From Clostridiales bacterium (GTDB lineage: Bacteria; Bacillota; Clostridia; Lachnospirales; Lachnospiraceae), in the NCBI GenBank assembly GCA_012735495.1, contig JAAYHD010000013.1, positions 1 to 64,000 on the forward strand: DNA of 64,000 nt, read 5' to 3'. The notes below the pieces were generated by a model. It searched no databases. It was not told where the DNA came from and saw only the letters and a list, made by a program, of their open reading frames with translations. Position numbers and translations under genes: made by a program. This document shows positions 1-12,487 of the stretch, piece by piece (the stretch's first letter is position 1; each line of letters opens with the position of its first letter).

Positions 1-113
1 CTGATACCGTCTGCCTCTGCTTTGGTCCCTCCATTTGAGAAGATAAACGTAAACACCAGCATCATTGATAGTAAGAACGCCTTAAGCTTAGGTCTCTTTT
101 TTGTCTTTGTCAT
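1..113 (-). CDS. N-terminal fragment of a secreted protein (signal peptide MTKTKKRPKLKAFLLSMMLVFTFIFSNGGTKAEADGI...), cut by window edge
   Basis: Open frame on the minus strand starting with ATG at 113, basic N-terminus plus hydrophobic stretch; AGGAGGGTTT ribosome binding site just upstream (not in the supplied ORF track). Confidence 0.6.
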   Translation of the reverse strand, partial: MTKTKKRPKLKAFLLSMMLVFTFIFSNGGTKAEADGI

Positions 114-393
114 ATAAACCCTCCTAATCTTATTTATTTTATGTTTCATCAGTAACACAATGTTTTACCCCTCTGCTATATGTATATAAAATGAAGGCCG
201 GAGCTTAATGGATATAAGATGCCGCTAAATTGTCTTATCTGGGTATTTTTTGTCCTATTTGGTATAAACACTCCGCCTTGAACAGCTTGTATTTGTTCAT
301 TTAATATTATATAATATTGTATATAAAGCAAAATGTTTTATTTGGTTATTAATTTGTCTAATTTGGTATAAGGATTTAGGGGCAGGGGTTCAT

Positions 394-1224
394 ATGAAAT
401 TAGAAATGAAAAAAGATGTAATCTATCGGTGCATCGGAACAGATTTCACAAACGGGATTTTAGCCTGCGGTTACATGACAAAGCCAACAAAAGATAGCTC
501 CCAATATAATTTTACGATCGATTATTATAGTTGCTTTGTCCTGTTATCAGGAAGCGGCTATTATTATGAAGATGAAAATCAAAAGCGCCCCATTCAACCC
601 GGGGATTTTGTCCAACGTCTTCCCGGAGTCTGTCATACCACTGAAATCATACCGGATGGGAATTGGCTGGAATTCTTTATCAGCTTTGGCCGTACTACTT
701 TAGATTACCTAAGCAGTTTGAATCTGATTCCAACGGATACTCCCGTAGGAAAAGCAAACTATAATGAAAGTACCCTTCAAAGATTTTCAAATTTATTAAG
801 TATGATGAAGGAAGCTGATGACGCGGATCTTCCTTACTTATCCCTTCAAGCGCAGGAATTGCTTTTGGATATACTTAATCCGGTTAATAAAACTCATGGC
901 ACAGACCCTATAAAAGAAGCAATGGTTGAAGCATGCCGGTTGCTCTCCAGTGATATAAGCTCCAGGATTTCCTTAGAAGAGATAGCTGCCAAAGTAAATA
1001 TGAGCTATGAGAATTTTAGAAAGCAATTTCGTAAGTATATTGGTACCTCCCCCGCCCAATATAGGATTAACCAACGAATCAAGTACGCCAAACTCATGCT
1101 TTTATCGGATGTTTCTATTAAAGAAACTGCCGCGCTGACCGGATACAGTGATACGTATTCCTTTACAAAGCAATTTACGCATTTGGTAGGAATATCTCCG
1201 GGCCGATATAAAAGAACAAATTAG
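394..1224 (+). CDS. AraC-family transcriptional regulator (N-terminal cupin-like sensor, C-terminal double HTH)
   Basis: C-terminal ISLEEIAAKVNMSYENFRKQFRKYIGTSPAQYRINQRIKYAKLML...TGYSDTYSFTKQFTHLVGISPGRYK is a typical AraC HTH. Confidence 0.93.
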   Translation: MKLEMKKDVIYRCIGTDFTNGILACGYMTKPTKDSSQYNFTIDYYSCFVLLSGSGYYYEDENQKRPIQPGDFVQRLPGVCHTTEIIPDGNWLEFFISFGRTTLDYLSSLNLIPTDTPVGKANYNESTLQRFSNLLSMMKEADDADLPYLSLQAQELLLDILNPVNKTHGTDPIKEAMVEACRLLSSDISSRISLEEIAAKVNMSYENFRKQFRKYIGTSPAQYRINQRIKYAKLMLLSDVSIKETAALTGYSDTYSFTKQFTHLVGISPGRYKRTN

Positions 1225-4332
<3,108 letters not shown>

Positions 4333-4457
4333 CGATACTGCATATTTCATAAACCTCCAAAACCATTATCGTATCTGTAGGGATGAAATAGAATGTGATT
4401 TTGCATTATGAAATATATAAAGAAGCCCTGAATTATGTAATGAACCGGAGGAAATCG

Positions 4458-4517
4458 CAAAAATAAGCCTCTGTCTTTGCAGAATCCGCATAGATTTCGC
4501 AAAACGGAGGCTTTTTT
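4458..4517 (+). terminator. Probable intrinsic terminator downstream of lacZ
   Basis: AAGCCTC ... GAGGCTTTTTT long-loop stem followed by T tract. Confidence 0.5.
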
Positions 4518-4754
4518 ATACCATTCTAAACCTCTTATCTTATGCATCTTATTTGCTGTTTAAATATACTTATTGGTTTTCCTAACGGTATAAAGCTCTC
4601 GGTTTTTCTTATTCACGTCCCTAATCTGCTCTTTGCTGTCAGCTTTTCATTTTTTGGTATGGGCAGCAATGGACAACCCTTGTCGAATCATTTGTAATAA
4701 TCATGTCTTATTACAGCATATTATATCTATAAGCAATTAGAGAGGCTGACAACC

Positions 4755-4916
4755 ATGAGGGTAATAAACAAACATCCTGAATACATAAAGAGCTCCGACA
4801 GGATTAATAAGCTGAACCAGGCTTATACTTATGTTTTCAGAGCCATCAACAAGATTGACGCCAGCCATAATGCTCCGGATGCGCATAAGCAAAAAAACAG
4901 GAGGCGGCCTTGTTGA
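4755..4916 (+). CDS. Small basic ORF (53 aa, MRVINKHPEYIKSSDRINKLNQAYTYVFRAINKIDASHNAPDAHKQKNRRRPC) overlapping the recombinase start
   Basis: ATG..TGA open frame ending 7 nt inside the recombinase CDS; the recombinase RBS (AGGAGGC) lies inside this ORF; not in the ORF track. Confidence 0.5.
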   Translation: MRVINKHPEYIKSSDRINKLNQAYTYVFRAINKIDASHNAPDAHKQKNRRRPC

Positions 4917-6391
4917 TTGCCATCTATGCAAGACAATCGATAGACAAAGCGGACAGCATTTCTATCGAAACTCAAATAGAATTGTGCAAAAGGGAATGTG
5001 ATCCCAGTGCCGCAGATATAAAAATCTATGCCGACAAAGGCTTTAGCGGCAAAAACACGAACCGCCCGCAATTTGAAGAATTGATGAAGGATATTAATGA
5101 CGGATTAGTTGATAAAGTTATTGTGTATCGCCTGGATCGGTTCAGCAGGTCAATTGCCGATTTCGGCCAGGCATGGGAAAACCTGCAAAAAAGGAATGTT
5201 GAGTTTATATCCATAAATGAGAAATTTGACACATCAACACCTATGGGCAGGGCAATGCTTCACATTATCATGGTATTTGCCCAGTTGGAGAGAGAAACAA
5301 TCGCCGAGAGAGTTAAGGACAATTATTATTCCAGGATAAAACAGGGCAACTGGCCGGGCGGTCCCGCTCCCTTTGGTTTTGACCATGCCCATATCATTAA
5401 TGAAAACGGCAGGAAGGTTCCGACACTGAAAACAAATAAAAATATTGAGTTGGTAAAAAGGATATTTTATAAATATGCCGAAAACAACGTATCACTTGGC
5501 ATGATTGCCAGGTCGCTTAATGAAGAAAAAGCTCCCTGTATTAAACGAAAGGTTTGGGACAATGTAGCCATATCCAGAATACTGCGTAATCCGGTTTATG
5601 TAAAAGCCACAGCGGATGTATACAACTATTATAAAGATAAAGGGGTATCCTTCTCCAACTTTATTGACCAATATACCGGCGAAACCTCCGCTCATATAGT
5701 CGGGAAAAGATCTGCTTCGGACAGGAGGTATTCCGATCCCGGTAATCATGTGGTTTCACTAACGAACTTCCCCGGAGTTATACCTGCCGATATATGGCTG
5801 AAATGCCAATACAAGCTTGATAACAACAGGCAGATAAAAAATACGGGAAAAGGCAAATATACATGGCTGTCCGGTTATATTAAATGCGGGAAATGCGGCT
5901 ATGCCCTGTCGGTAAGGAAATACAAAAATAGGTTTTATCTAAATTGCAGCGGAAGGACTAACCTGCATATATGCGATGCCGGCTTTTGCAAAATCGGCAT
6001 TGAACAAATCGAAGAAGCCGTTCAAAAGGAACTTGCCAATGTCATAGCTGAATGCTCGGCGGATATAAATAAGTGCATTCCAAAGCCATCTGAGAACCGT
6101 CAAAAAATTGAGCTTTTAAAGATAGAGCAGAAAATAGAAAAGCTCATAGCTTCGCTCGCCGAGGCCTCAGAAGTCTCAATGGCTTACATAAATAAGGAAG
6201 TTGAAAAGCTTGATATGAAGCGGAAAGAGCTTTTAAAAAGCCTTGATTCCCCCAGGCACGGCAGCCATAAAGAATACAGGGATGTAATCTTTCATCAGCT
6301 AAGCTTTGAGGAAAAAAAGCTGGTGCTAAGCCAGTTTATTGATAAAATCCTGGTATATGATGATTGGATTGAGATTGAATGGAAGGTATAA
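4910..6391 (+). CDS. Site-specific serine recombinase (large serine recombinase; resolvase, recombinase and zinc-ribbon domains)
   Basis: TTG start; IAIYARQSIDKADSISIETQ catalytic serine motif, YRLDRFSRS, PMGRAMLHIIMVFAQLERETIAERV, CGKCG...C zinc ribbon, coiled coil. Confidence 0.92.
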   Translation: MLIAIYARQSIDKADSISIETQIELCKRECDPSAADIKIYADKGFSGKNTNRPQFEELMKDINDGLVDKVIVYRLDRFSRSIADFGQAWENLQKRNVEFISINEKFDTSTPMGRAMLHIIMVFAQLERETIAERVKDNYYSRIKQGNWPGGPAPFGFDHAHIINENGRKVPTLKTNKNIELVKRIFYKYAENNVSLGMIARSLNEEKAPCIKRKVWDNVAISRILRNPVYVKATADVYNYYKDKGVSFSNFIDQYTGETSAHIVGKRSASDRRYSDPGNHVVSLTNFPGVIPADIWLKCQYKLDNNRQIKNTGKGKYTWLSGYIKCGKCGYALSVRKYKNRFYLNCSGRTNLHICDAGFCKIGIEQIEEAVQKELANVIAECSADINKCIPKPSENRQKIELLKIEQKIEKLIASLAEASEVSMAYINKEVEKLDMKRKELLKSLDSPRHGSHKEYRDVIFHQLSFEEKKLVLSQFIDKILVYDDWIEIEWKV

Positions 6392-6409
6392 TTGCCAATA
6401 AGACTTTTA

Positions 6410-6438
6410 TTGCTATTTTAATAATGCTATGCTATAAT
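6410..6438 (+). promoter_or_regulatory. Sigma-A-like promoter for the glycosyltransferase at 6526
   Basis: TTGCTA - 17 bp - TATAAT. Confidence 0.6.
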
Positions 6439-6525
6439 GTACTAAAAATTTATTTATCCCCAGAGAAAAAGGTCTATTATTACTCGTCAGCATGCAGGGA
6501 TTAATCAAAATTAGGAGGAATTGCC

Positions 6526-7719
6526 ATGACAGTACACGGGATATCCAGCTCAAACAACAGAGTTTTCTCAATCTCAGACAGGGAATGCCCTCTTCAGCCG
6601 GCTGGAGGTCCCGCTGGTGTGAATTACAGGCTTATGCTCGCTAATCGTAAGTATGGATTCATAAATCACATGTATCATATTTTTAAAAACATGATTATAG
6701 ATGATGATTCCATAATGAATCTAAACATGTTTGAAAAAGAAGATAATGTTATTGATTGGCTCAAGCGTTATTTTAAAAAACTAAATGATTATTTTCATTT
6801 TTCTGATGATGATATCTATATCTTCCACGATGTATTCAGTGCGTTTGTATTTATATCCATCTTCCCGTTCAGAAAGACGGTATTGGTATATCATCAGCAG
6901 GGAAGCCTTTATAAGGAATTGGTTTTCTTTGGCCATAAACCGGATGAAGAACTGAAAAAGCAACTGGATTCCCTTCTCCACGCCACCTTCATGTCAATGA
7001 TGTACATTGGTTTCCCATCCAAAGGCGCTATTGAAAGTGTCATTGAATCCGAACCGGTGTTGGAAAACACCATAAATAGGGTTATGATAAAAATTTTATA
7101 TAATGGCTGCGATCCGGTCGATGATCCTAAAGTCAGCGAGAAAGACGTAAATGAAATTATTCATATGCTCAAAACATCACAGGTTCCTAACTTTGTCACT
7201 TCTGCCACGCTTAATGAAGCAAAGGGGGTTGAACGAATCCCGGAATTTTTATCCGCCTTCAAGAAGAAATATGGCTCCTTCCTTTGGGTGGTGGTTGGTG
7301 ATGGAGCGAAGGCCGATGAATTGGCTCAAAACATTGAAAAATATGATATCCGGGAAAATACGATATGGCTTAGGAAACAGATTCCTCATGGCGATATGCT
7401 GGCCATATTCAAGCATACCGATTTCTATATACTGACCCATCGTTTCTCTATCTTTGATTTTTCAACCATAGAAGCAATGGGTTATGGCAACATTCCTATT
7501 TTGACTCCGATAGGGGGAAATAAAGAGGTTATCATCAATAACAGCGGTATCTTCCTAAATACCCTGTCATCTACCGAGGATTTCGATAATTACGTTATGA
7601 ATTATAACTTCGATATAGCAAAACAAATGAATATTCAGATTGCCAGAGAGCTGTTCAGCGAAAAGGCCTTTCTGAAAAGGTATGCGGACTTGATTGAAGA
7701 GGTTAGAAATTATAGATAA
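6526..7719 (+). CDS. Glycosyltransferase, group 1 / GT4-like
   Basis: C-terminal fold motifs: TSATLNEAKGVERIPEFL, WVVVGDGAKADEL, IEAMGYGNIPILTPIGGNKEVI. Confidence 0.8.
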   Translation: MTVHGISSSNNRVFSISDRECPLQPAGGPAGVNYRLMLANRKYGFINHMYHIFKNMIIDDDSIMNLNMFEKEDNVIDWLKRYFKKLNDYFHFSDDDIYIFHDVFSAFVFISIFPFRKTVLVYHQQGSLYKELVFFGHKPDEELKKQLDSLLHATFMSMMYIGFPSKGAIESVIESEPVLENTINRVMIKILYNGCDPVDDPKVSEKDVNEIIHMLKTSQVPNFVTSATLNEAKGVERIPEFLSAFKKKYGSFLWVVVGDGAKADELAQNIEKYDIRENTIWLRKQIPHGDMLAIFKHTDFYILTHRFSIFDFSTIEAMGYGNIPILTPIGGNKEVIINNSGIFLNTLSSTEDFDNYVMNYNFDIAKQMNIQIARELFSEKAFLKRYADLIEEVRNYR

Positions 7720-7724
7720 GCCTA

Positions 7725-7757
7725 AAAACCGGGAGTATTCTCTGCTCCCGGTTTTAT
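7725..7757 (+). terminator. Intrinsic terminator of the glycosyltransferase
   Basis: AAAACCGGGAG (7725-7735) / CTCCCGGTTTT (7745-7755). Confidence 0.85.
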
Positions 7758-7771
7758 TGTCAATAAAAAAG

Positions 7772-7795
7772 CCCCTCACCTTTGCCGGTGAGAGG
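7772..7795 (-). terminator. Terminator downstream of the deacetylase
   Basis: CTCACC/GGTGAG stem; followed on the minus strand by GGGGCTTTTTTATTG. Confidence 0.7.
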
Positions 7796-7813
7796 ATAAG
7801 GATTATATATCCT

Positions 7814-8449
7814 TCAACTTATTGCGTATACATCAACATCCCACTGGATTGTATAATACCCGCAGTCCCTGGCTACTCCTACGACCATATTGTTATAGTC
7901 TCCATATGGAGGGCGAAACAGGTCCATTTCCACCCCGGTCAATTCCTTGACGCGGTTATGGACTTTCATGATTTCATCCTTGCATTCCTGCTCCGAAAGG
8001 CTAGTCATATGCTTGTGACTTTCACTGTGATTGCCCAGGTCATGACCGGCGGCGGCTATCTTTTTGACATCATCGGGGTATTTGCTTACCCATCCTCCTG
8101 TCATGAAAAACGTAACCTTAACATTGTGCTTGGCAAGGATATCAAGGATTTTCTGCGTGTCTTCATTCCCCCATGCCGCATCAAAGCTTAGCGCCACTTT
8201 TTTCTCGTCAGTCGCTACACAATATATGGGCAAATCCCTTTTTCGGCCAATATTCGATACCGTAATGGCATCCGGAAGGAATTTTACAGCCAATCCTACC
8301 ACAGCCAATATGCTTAAAATAAGAATACCGATTCTAATAAACAGAGTTATGTCCGATGCGGGTTTGTTTTCCTTAAGGCCATTATCATTCAGGTCATTTG
8401 CGTTTTTGTCTTTGTTATAAAAAAACATAGCTTCACCATTAACATTCAT
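7814..8449 (-). CDS. Polysaccharide deacetylase (PdaB-like NodB domain), C-terminally truncated
   Basis: N-terminal TM segment; VALSFDAAWGNEDT, HSESHKHM, RPPYGDYN, QWDVD motifs; ends right after QWDVD. Likely start is the internal ATG at about 8428, which has GGTGA upstream. Confidence 0.85.
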   Translation of the reverse strand: MNVNGEAMFFYNKDKNANDLNDNGLKENKPASDITLFIRIGILILSILAVVGLAVKFLPDAITVSNIGRKRDLPIYCVATDEKKVALSFDAAWGNEDTQKILDILAKHNVKVTFFMTGGWVSKYPDDVKKIAAAGHDLGNHSESHKHMTSLSEQECKDEIMKVHNRVKELTGVEMDLFRPPYGDYNNMVVGVARDCGYYTIQWDVDVYAIS

Positions 8450-8490
8450 GTTTATATAAATATATTGGTTAATCGGGGTAAATATTCAGC

Positions 8491-9417
8491 CTATATCTGA
8501 CATTCCACAGGCTCCTTATCATCCCTGAACCCCTTGAATACCGGCTGGCGAAGCATCCCCTTTTCATTAGGCATATAATTTACCACACAGACAAGCTCCG
8601 GCTTTACCCAGACGGCGTTCTCATTCCCCGGCGGCGTTATGGCAAAAGGAGACTCGGGTATGGTCTCCAAATGCCTTAAATCACCATACCTTACACCCAT
8701 GGTGACATGCCCATGGTATACCAGCTCGGTCCCCTTATAAAGGCCGAGTATTATGCTTGTGATTCCTTTCTCCTTGACAATATAGCCGCAGACGACAAAA
8801 TCCTTGTCGGCAAGGAATTTGAACTTAATCCAGTCCTTTGTGCGCCTGTCAAAGAAATACTTGCTGCAGCGTTTCTTTGCTATTACGCCCTCCAGCTTCT
8901 GTGCCCTTGCTACTTCAAAAAGCTCTATGCCTTTTTCGTAAATGTACCTGCTTATGGCAAGCTTAGGGGTCTCAATTACCGTGTCGGAAAGCAGGGCCTT
9001 GCGCTCCATAAGGGGCAGGTCCGTAAGCTCCCTGTCCTTGAAATAAAGAATATCAAAAGCTACAAGGCAGGCAGGGTACTTGTCCGATGAGATCTGTATC
9101 TTAAATGGGTTTGAGGTAAGAGCCCTCTTTTGAAGCTCGAAAAAATCCGGCATCCCATTTTTAAGAATAACAAGCTCCCCATCAAGGATGCAGCGCCCCT
9201 TTACATTCCTATATATGTCTTTAAGCTCCGGAACCTTTGGCAGCAATTTTAAGTTTCTCTTATTCCTCAGTTCTGTTTCCTTCATTTTATTATCAAGATA
9301 AGCAATGCACCTGATTCCGTCCAGCTTAAGCTCGTATATCCAGTCGGGATCATTGAAAGGTTCAGTCATTTCAGATATTAACATTGGCTTTATGTTCTTC
9401 TCTTCGTATATATCCAT
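8491..9417 (-). CDS. ligD: ATP-dependent DNA ligase, LigD ligase domain only
   Basis: 308 aa; nucleotidyltransferase motif WIYELKLDGIRCIAYL, LDGELV, EGVIAKKRCSKYF, DWIKFK; start overlaps Ku stop (TAATG). Confidence 0.9.
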   Translation of the reverse strand: MDIYEEKNIKPMLISEMTEPFNDPDWIYELKLDGIRCIAYLDNKMKETELRNKRNLKLLPKVPELKDIYRNVKGRCILDGELVILKNGMPDFFELQKRALTSNPFKIQISSDKYPACLVAFDILYFKDRELTDLPLMERKALLSDTVIETPKLAISRYIYEKGIELFEVARAQKLEGVIAKKRCSKYFFDRRTKDWIKFKFLADKDFVVCGYIVKEKGITSIILGLYKGTELVYHGHVTMGVRYGDLRHLETIPESPFAITPPGNENAVWVKPELVCVVNYMPNEKGMLRQPVFKGFRDDKEPVECQI

Positions 9418-10196
9418 TATGCCGTACCTGTTTTCTGCTGTTTTGACATGTCAATGGTTCTCTTTAACGCTTCCATAAGATCAATAACATTATTGGGCTC
9501 AGAGCTGTCCGCTTCCACAATATCTTCTCCGCGTATTTTCTGCATTATGGCATTCCTTAACCTTTCCTGGTACTCATCCTTATAGGCTGACGCATCAAAG
9601 GGCTTGGTTAAGGTATTTACCAATGTCCTGGCCATGGAAATCTCAGCCTCGGTTAACTCCACCTTTGGCAGCTGCCTGGGTACGGGAGCAATTTCATCCT
9701 GGTAATATAACGTCTTGGCAATCATACCATCAGCGGTTGGATAAAGAACAATAAGGTTTTCCCTGGTTCCGATAACCGTCTTTGCCAGCGCGACCTTACC
9801 CTCCGAAAGCATAACGGTTCTTAGAAGCTCAAACGCCTTTTCCGCACCGGCTTCGGGTATGGCATAGTAATTCTTCTGGTAATAAATCGGGTCAATCTCG
9901 GGAAGATTGACAAATTGGATGATATGAATGGTCTTATCCTTCTTTGTTTTTATTTTTTCAAGCTCCTCTTCCGTCATCACCACATATTTACCCTCTTCAT
10001 ATTCATAACCCTTGATTATCTCTTCAGGCTTTACTTCCTTGTTGCAGCTTGGACAGTATTTTTTATATCTGACTCTTTCCTTGGTGTCCTTGCAAAGCTG
10101 GTTGAAATGTATGTCATTGTCCCTTGTGGCAGTATACAGGCCAACAGGTATATACAAAAGACCGAGTGATATGGCTCCCTTATGCGATACTCCCAT
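9417..10196 (-). CDS. ku: Ku protein (bacterial NHEJ)
   Basis: GAISLGLLYIPVGLYTATRDNDIHFNQLCKDTKERVRYKKYCPSCNKEV is typical of bacterial Ku. Confidence 0.95.
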   Translation of the reverse strand: MGVSHKGAISLGLLYIPVGLYTATRDNDIHFNQLCKDTKERVRYKKYCPSCNKEVKPEEIIKGYEYEEGKYVVMTEEELEKIKTKKDKTIHIIQFVNLPEIDPIYYQKNYYAIPEAGAEKAFELLRTVMLSEGKVALAKTVIGTRENLIVLYPTADGMIAKTLYYQDEIAPVPRQLPKVELTEAEISMARTLVNTLTKPFDASAYKDEYQERLRNAIMQKIRGEDIVEADSSEPNNVIDLMEALKRTIDMSKQQKTGTA

Positions 10197-10396
10197 ATAC
10201 GTCCTCCATTCAGTCGTGGATATGATTTCGATTATTCATATTATTCCTTATGTTAGCGGTAAATATTATATTGCCGCAGTTTACACAGGAAGATAAATGA
10301 TATATTATGTATTAGAAATATCATTTACATGTTGTATTTTGCTGTAATATCTGACGAATTTTAAATATGTTTATATAGAAAAGGAAGGTAACTGTC

Positions 10397-11425
10397 ATGA
10401 ACACAATTGATTATGTTGTTGAGACCATACAGAAGCTGGTAAACATACCCAGCCCATCAGGCTTCACTCAAAAGGTGATGGATTTTGTAAAAGCTGAAGC
10501 GGAAAGCTTCGGTTATAGTTGTGAGTTAAGCAGGAAGGGCGGTTTGGTTATATCGGTGGAAGGAAAAGAAAAGGAAACTGTCGGACTGTCGGCCCATGTG
10601 GACACCCTGGGAGCCATGGTCCGTTCCATTGAATCGGATGGAACCCTTAAATTCACCATGGTAGGCGGATATACCCTTCATAGCGTGGAAGGCAGCTATT
10701 GCAAGATCCATACCAGGGACGGAAGGGTGTATACCGGGACCATTTTAATAAAAAGCTCTTCCGTTCATAGCTATGATGACGCGAGGTCCATGGAGCGCTC
10801 CGAAAAAAATATGATGGTTCGAATCGATGAAATTGTCGAGAATAAGGATGACGTACTGGCGCTTGGAATTAATAACGGCGATTACATCAGCTTTGATGCC
10901 GAATTCGAGTATACCGATAAGGGGTTCATAAAATCCAGGCATCTTGATGATAAGGCTTCGGTAGGAGTATTGCTGGGATTGCTTAAGGAAATGTCCGAGA
11001 AAAAATATATTCCTCAAAAGAACATAAAAATATTGATCAGCAATTATGAGGAGGTAGGCTTCGGAGCCAGCTGGATACCCGAAGATATTACGGAATTGAT
11101 AGCGGTAGACATGGGTGCGGTCGGGGATGATTTGAACGGATCGGAATACAAGGTATCAATTTGCGCAAAGGATTCCGCCGGCCCGTACGATTATGAGCTG
11201 ACCGGCAGGCTTATATCCCTTGCAAAGGAAAATGATATTGATTATGTGGTTGATATATTCCCCCATTATAGCTCCGATGTGTCCGCAGCCTTAAGGGGCG
11301 GCAACAATATCCGGGGTGCCCTGATAGGCCAGGGTATTCACGCATCCCACGGAATGGAACGTACCCATGTTAAAGGTCTTGAAAATACCCTAAAGCTTCT
11401 TAAGGCATATCTGGATATTATATAA
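10397..11425 (+). CDS. M42-family metallopeptidase (glutamyl aminopeptidase / FrvX-like)
   Basis: LVNIPSPSGFTQKVMDFV, GLSAHVDTLGAMV, SRHLDDKASVGVLLGLL, YEEVGFGASW, GIHASHGMERTH. Confidence 0.92.
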   Translation: MNTIDYVVETIQKLVNIPSPSGFTQKVMDFVKAEAESFGYSCELSRKGGLVISVEGKEKETVGLSAHVDTLGAMVRSIESDGTLKFTMVGGYTLHSVEGSYCKIHTRDGRVYTGTILIKSSSVHSYDDARSMERSEKNMMVRIDEIVENKDDVLALGINNGDYISFDAEFEYTDKGFIKSRHLDDKASVGVLLGLLKEMSEKKYIPQKNIKILISNYEEVGFGASWIPEDITELIAVDMGAVGDDLNGSEYKVSICAKDSAGPYDYELTGRLISLAKENDIDYVVDIFPHYSSDVSAALRGGNNIRGALIGQGIHASHGMERTHVKGLENTLKLLKAYLDII

Positions 11426-11452
11426 GACACCGATATGGCAAAAAAGCCGAAA

Positions 11453-12487
11453 TCAGCAAACATTATAATACGATTTGTACCATTCGGCGAACTTAAGAAG
11501 CCCGTCCTTCAATAAAGTTGATGGCCTGTAGCCCGTTGCATCCTGAAGCAGCCTTGAGGAGGCATACGTTGCCCTGACATCTCCGGGCTTAAGCGGTTCG
11601 TATATCCTCTCAAACTCCACCGGTCTGCCTAGGACCTTGCTTAAAGCCCATTCCAGCGTGATGATGAAGTCCATTAATTTTACAGGAGAGCTGCTGCCTA
11701 TATTAAACACCCTGTGTGCCGCTTCATCCCCCGTTTTGGATGGGGGATTGGCAATAATCCTGGCCATGCCTTCTATAATGTCATCAACATAGGTAAAGTC
11801 CCTGTAAAGGTCATTCGTAAGGTCTCCGTTGTTGAAAACCCGGATGGGCTCGTTGCGGAAATACTTGTCCGTAAACTGAAAATACGACATGTCCGGCCTG
11901 CCAAAGGGCCCGTAAACCGTAAAAAACCTTAAGCCGGTGGATGGTATGCCGTACAAATGGCTGTATGCGTATGCCATCAGTTCATCAGCCTTCTTTGTTG
12001 CCGCGTACAGGGATACCGGAGTATCCGCAGCATCAATCTCTTCAAACGGTATCTTTTTGTTGGCCCCATATACGGAGCTTGAGGAGGCATACACCAGATG
12101 CTCCGTCCGGTAGTGCCTGCATGCCTCAATAATGTTGAAGAAGCCGACTATATTGCTTTGTATGTATACATCGGGATGATGAACGGAATACCTTACCCCT
12201 GCCTGGGCCGCCAGGTTTATAACGATATCGAAGCCGTATTCTTTGAATAATTTAAAAACCAATTCCTTATTCTCTATTCCTCCCCTGACAAACCGGAACC
12301 GTTCATAAGGGATTAACAGATTTAATCGGGCCTGCTTAAGCCCGGTATCATAGTAGTCATTCATATTATCGATTCCTACGACCATGCAGCCCTCGTCCAG
12401 CAGCCTTTTGGCCAGGTAAAACCCTATGAATCCTGCCGTCCCCGTAACGAGGTATGCTTTCTGCCTGTCCAAAGATATATGATTCAT
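11453..12487 (-). CDS. NAD-dependent sugar epimerase (UDP-glucuronate 4-epimerase-like)
   Basis: VTGTAGFIGFYLAKRLL, YASSSSVYG, SLYAATKKADELMAYAYSHLYGIPSTGLRFFTVYGPFGRPDM. Confidence 0.92.
   Translation of the reverse strand: MNHISLDRQKAYLVTGTAGFIGFYLAKRLLDEGCMVVGIDNMNDYYDTGLKQARLNLLIPYERFRFVRGGIENKELVFKLFKEYGFDIVINLAAQAGVRYSVHHPDVYIQSNIVGFFNIIEACRHYRTEHLVYASSSSVYGANKKIPFEEIDAADTPVSLYAATKKADELMAYAYSHLYGIPSTGLRFFTVYGPFGRPDMSYFQFTDKYFRNEPIRVFNNGDLTNDLYRDFTYVDDIIEGMARIIANPPSKTGDEAAHRVFNIGSSSPVKLMDFIITLEWALSKVLGRPVEFERIYEPLKPGDVRATYASSRLLQDATGYRPSTLLKDGLLKFAEWYKSYYNVC

Noticed and set aside
4910-6391. Complete integrative element or prophage around the recombinase
   Set aside because: No structural, replication or conjugation genes flank it; neighbours are metabolic genes.
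7694-8191. 165-aa plus-strand ORF spanning the two terminators
   Set aside because: Crosses the terminator pair and is antisense to the deacetylase motifs; not plausible coding.
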